From Pontibacter aydingkolensis (GTDB lineage: Bacteria; Bacteroidota; Bacteroidia; Cytophagales; Hymenobacteraceae), in contig NZ_JAHYXK010000005.1 in NCBI RefSeq assembly GCF_019443125.1, positions 124,001 to 188,000 on the forward strand: a DNA stretch of 64,000 nt. The letters are read 5' to 3'. Each line of letters opens with the position of its first letter. Positions within the stretch are counted from its first letter, which is position 1. Positions 63,845 to 64,000 of the stretch are shown one piece after another. The notes beneath the pieces were generated by a model. That model was given only the letters and a program-made list of their open reading frames with translations. It was not told the DNA's origin and did not search any database. A program made the position numbers and the translations under genes.

Positions 63845-64000
63845 TTAAAACAGCGCTTCTGCCACTTTTCTTACCGATTCTGATTTACCCATAGAATAGT
63901 AATGCAGGCAAGGTACACCAAACTCCATCAGCTCTTTAGACTGCTTTATGGCCCACTCCACGCCAACCTGAGCAGCGGCTTTGTTATCCGAGCAGCCTTC
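63845..64000 (-). CDS. metF: Methylenetetrahydrofolate reductase, C-terminal part
   Basis: The last 51 residues and TAA stop of a minus-strand gene cut by the right window edge. The readable end includes VGVEWAIKQSKELMEFGVP, then LHYYSMGKSESV, followed by a short helix. This is the closing segment of MetF, the flavoprotein that reduces 5,10-methylene-THF to 5-methyl-THF for methionine synthesis, where the GVEWA(I/T)xQ and HFYxMxxS/N motifs are highly conserved. The flavin-binding barrel lies outside the window. Confidence 0.85.
   Translation of the reverse strand, partial: EGCSDNKAAAQVGVEWAIKQSKELMEFGVPCLHYYSMGKSESVRKVAEALF

Overview
The window reads as a chromosomal segment of a Bacteroidota bacterium, most likely Cytophagales/Hymenobacteraceae (Pontibacter-like; genus is inference). 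The evidence is: secreted proteins with type IX secretion (T9SS) C-terminal sorting domains of both type A and type B, PorP/SprF partners, Bacteroidota promoters (TTTG-N19-TAnnTTTG), mostly absent Shine-Dalgarno sequences, several TTG starts, and families typical of the phylum (DUF3667, DUF4175, BatA, DUF4159, CtlX). No phage, insertion sequence, plasmid or CRISPR array was seen.

Layout. 1-4.7 kb: the tail of a trehalose-synthase-like GH13 enzyme, an M50 site-2 protease with CBS domains, and a BlaI/BlaR1-like repressor-protease pair behind two matching 16-bp operators. 4.8-16.8 kb: a secreted metzincin-like protein, Hsp20, a DUF3667 membrane protein, dGTPase, an active/inactive pair of M16 peptidases, a DUF72 protein and an RlpA-SPOR protein. 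16.9-19.9 kb (minus): an ECF sigma factor, a HEAT-containing anti-sigma-like protein and two DUF4097 proteins. 20.1-26.2 kb: the TldD/TldE pair, a DUF4159 protein and an S41 peptidase. 26.3-35.8 kb: a Bat/aerotolerance-like locus (MoxR, DUF58, BatA, DUF4175, a 594-aa membrane protein), interrupted by an AT-rich YD-repeat-like gene that looks acquired.

35.9-57.1 kb (minus): a block of T9SS cargo. A 1640-aa protein (ice-binding-like DUF3494 domain, 14 PKD-like repeats, type B sorting domain) is followed by PorP/SprF and a PorE-like OmpA protein, as one operon behind a consensus promoter with a leader of about 390 nt. A second type B protein (1232 aa) has its own PorP/SprF. Three type A cargo proteins follow: a lamin-tail/PHP phosphoesterase, an endonuclease I-type nuclease, and a 726-aa Ig/PKD-like protein whose usual stop codon appears lost. 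57.3-64 kb: two related STAS/SpoIIAA-like proteins, an initiator tRNA-fMet, an Omp85/BamA-like protein, HemW, a cyclase-family hydrolase, CtlX, and the C-terminus of MetF.

The most striking signal is not a gene. The heptamer TATACTT (complement AAGTATA) occurs at about one copy per 100-200 bp in the stretches I counted, in both orientations and in more than one reading frame, inside and between genes. It is absent from the AT-rich acquired-looking gene at 28.0-28.9 kb. It behaves like a genome-wide iterated motif (compare cyanobacterial HIP1), and I know of no description for this group. Intergenic regions also carry several families of dispersed palindromic repeats, some of which appear to serve as terminators.
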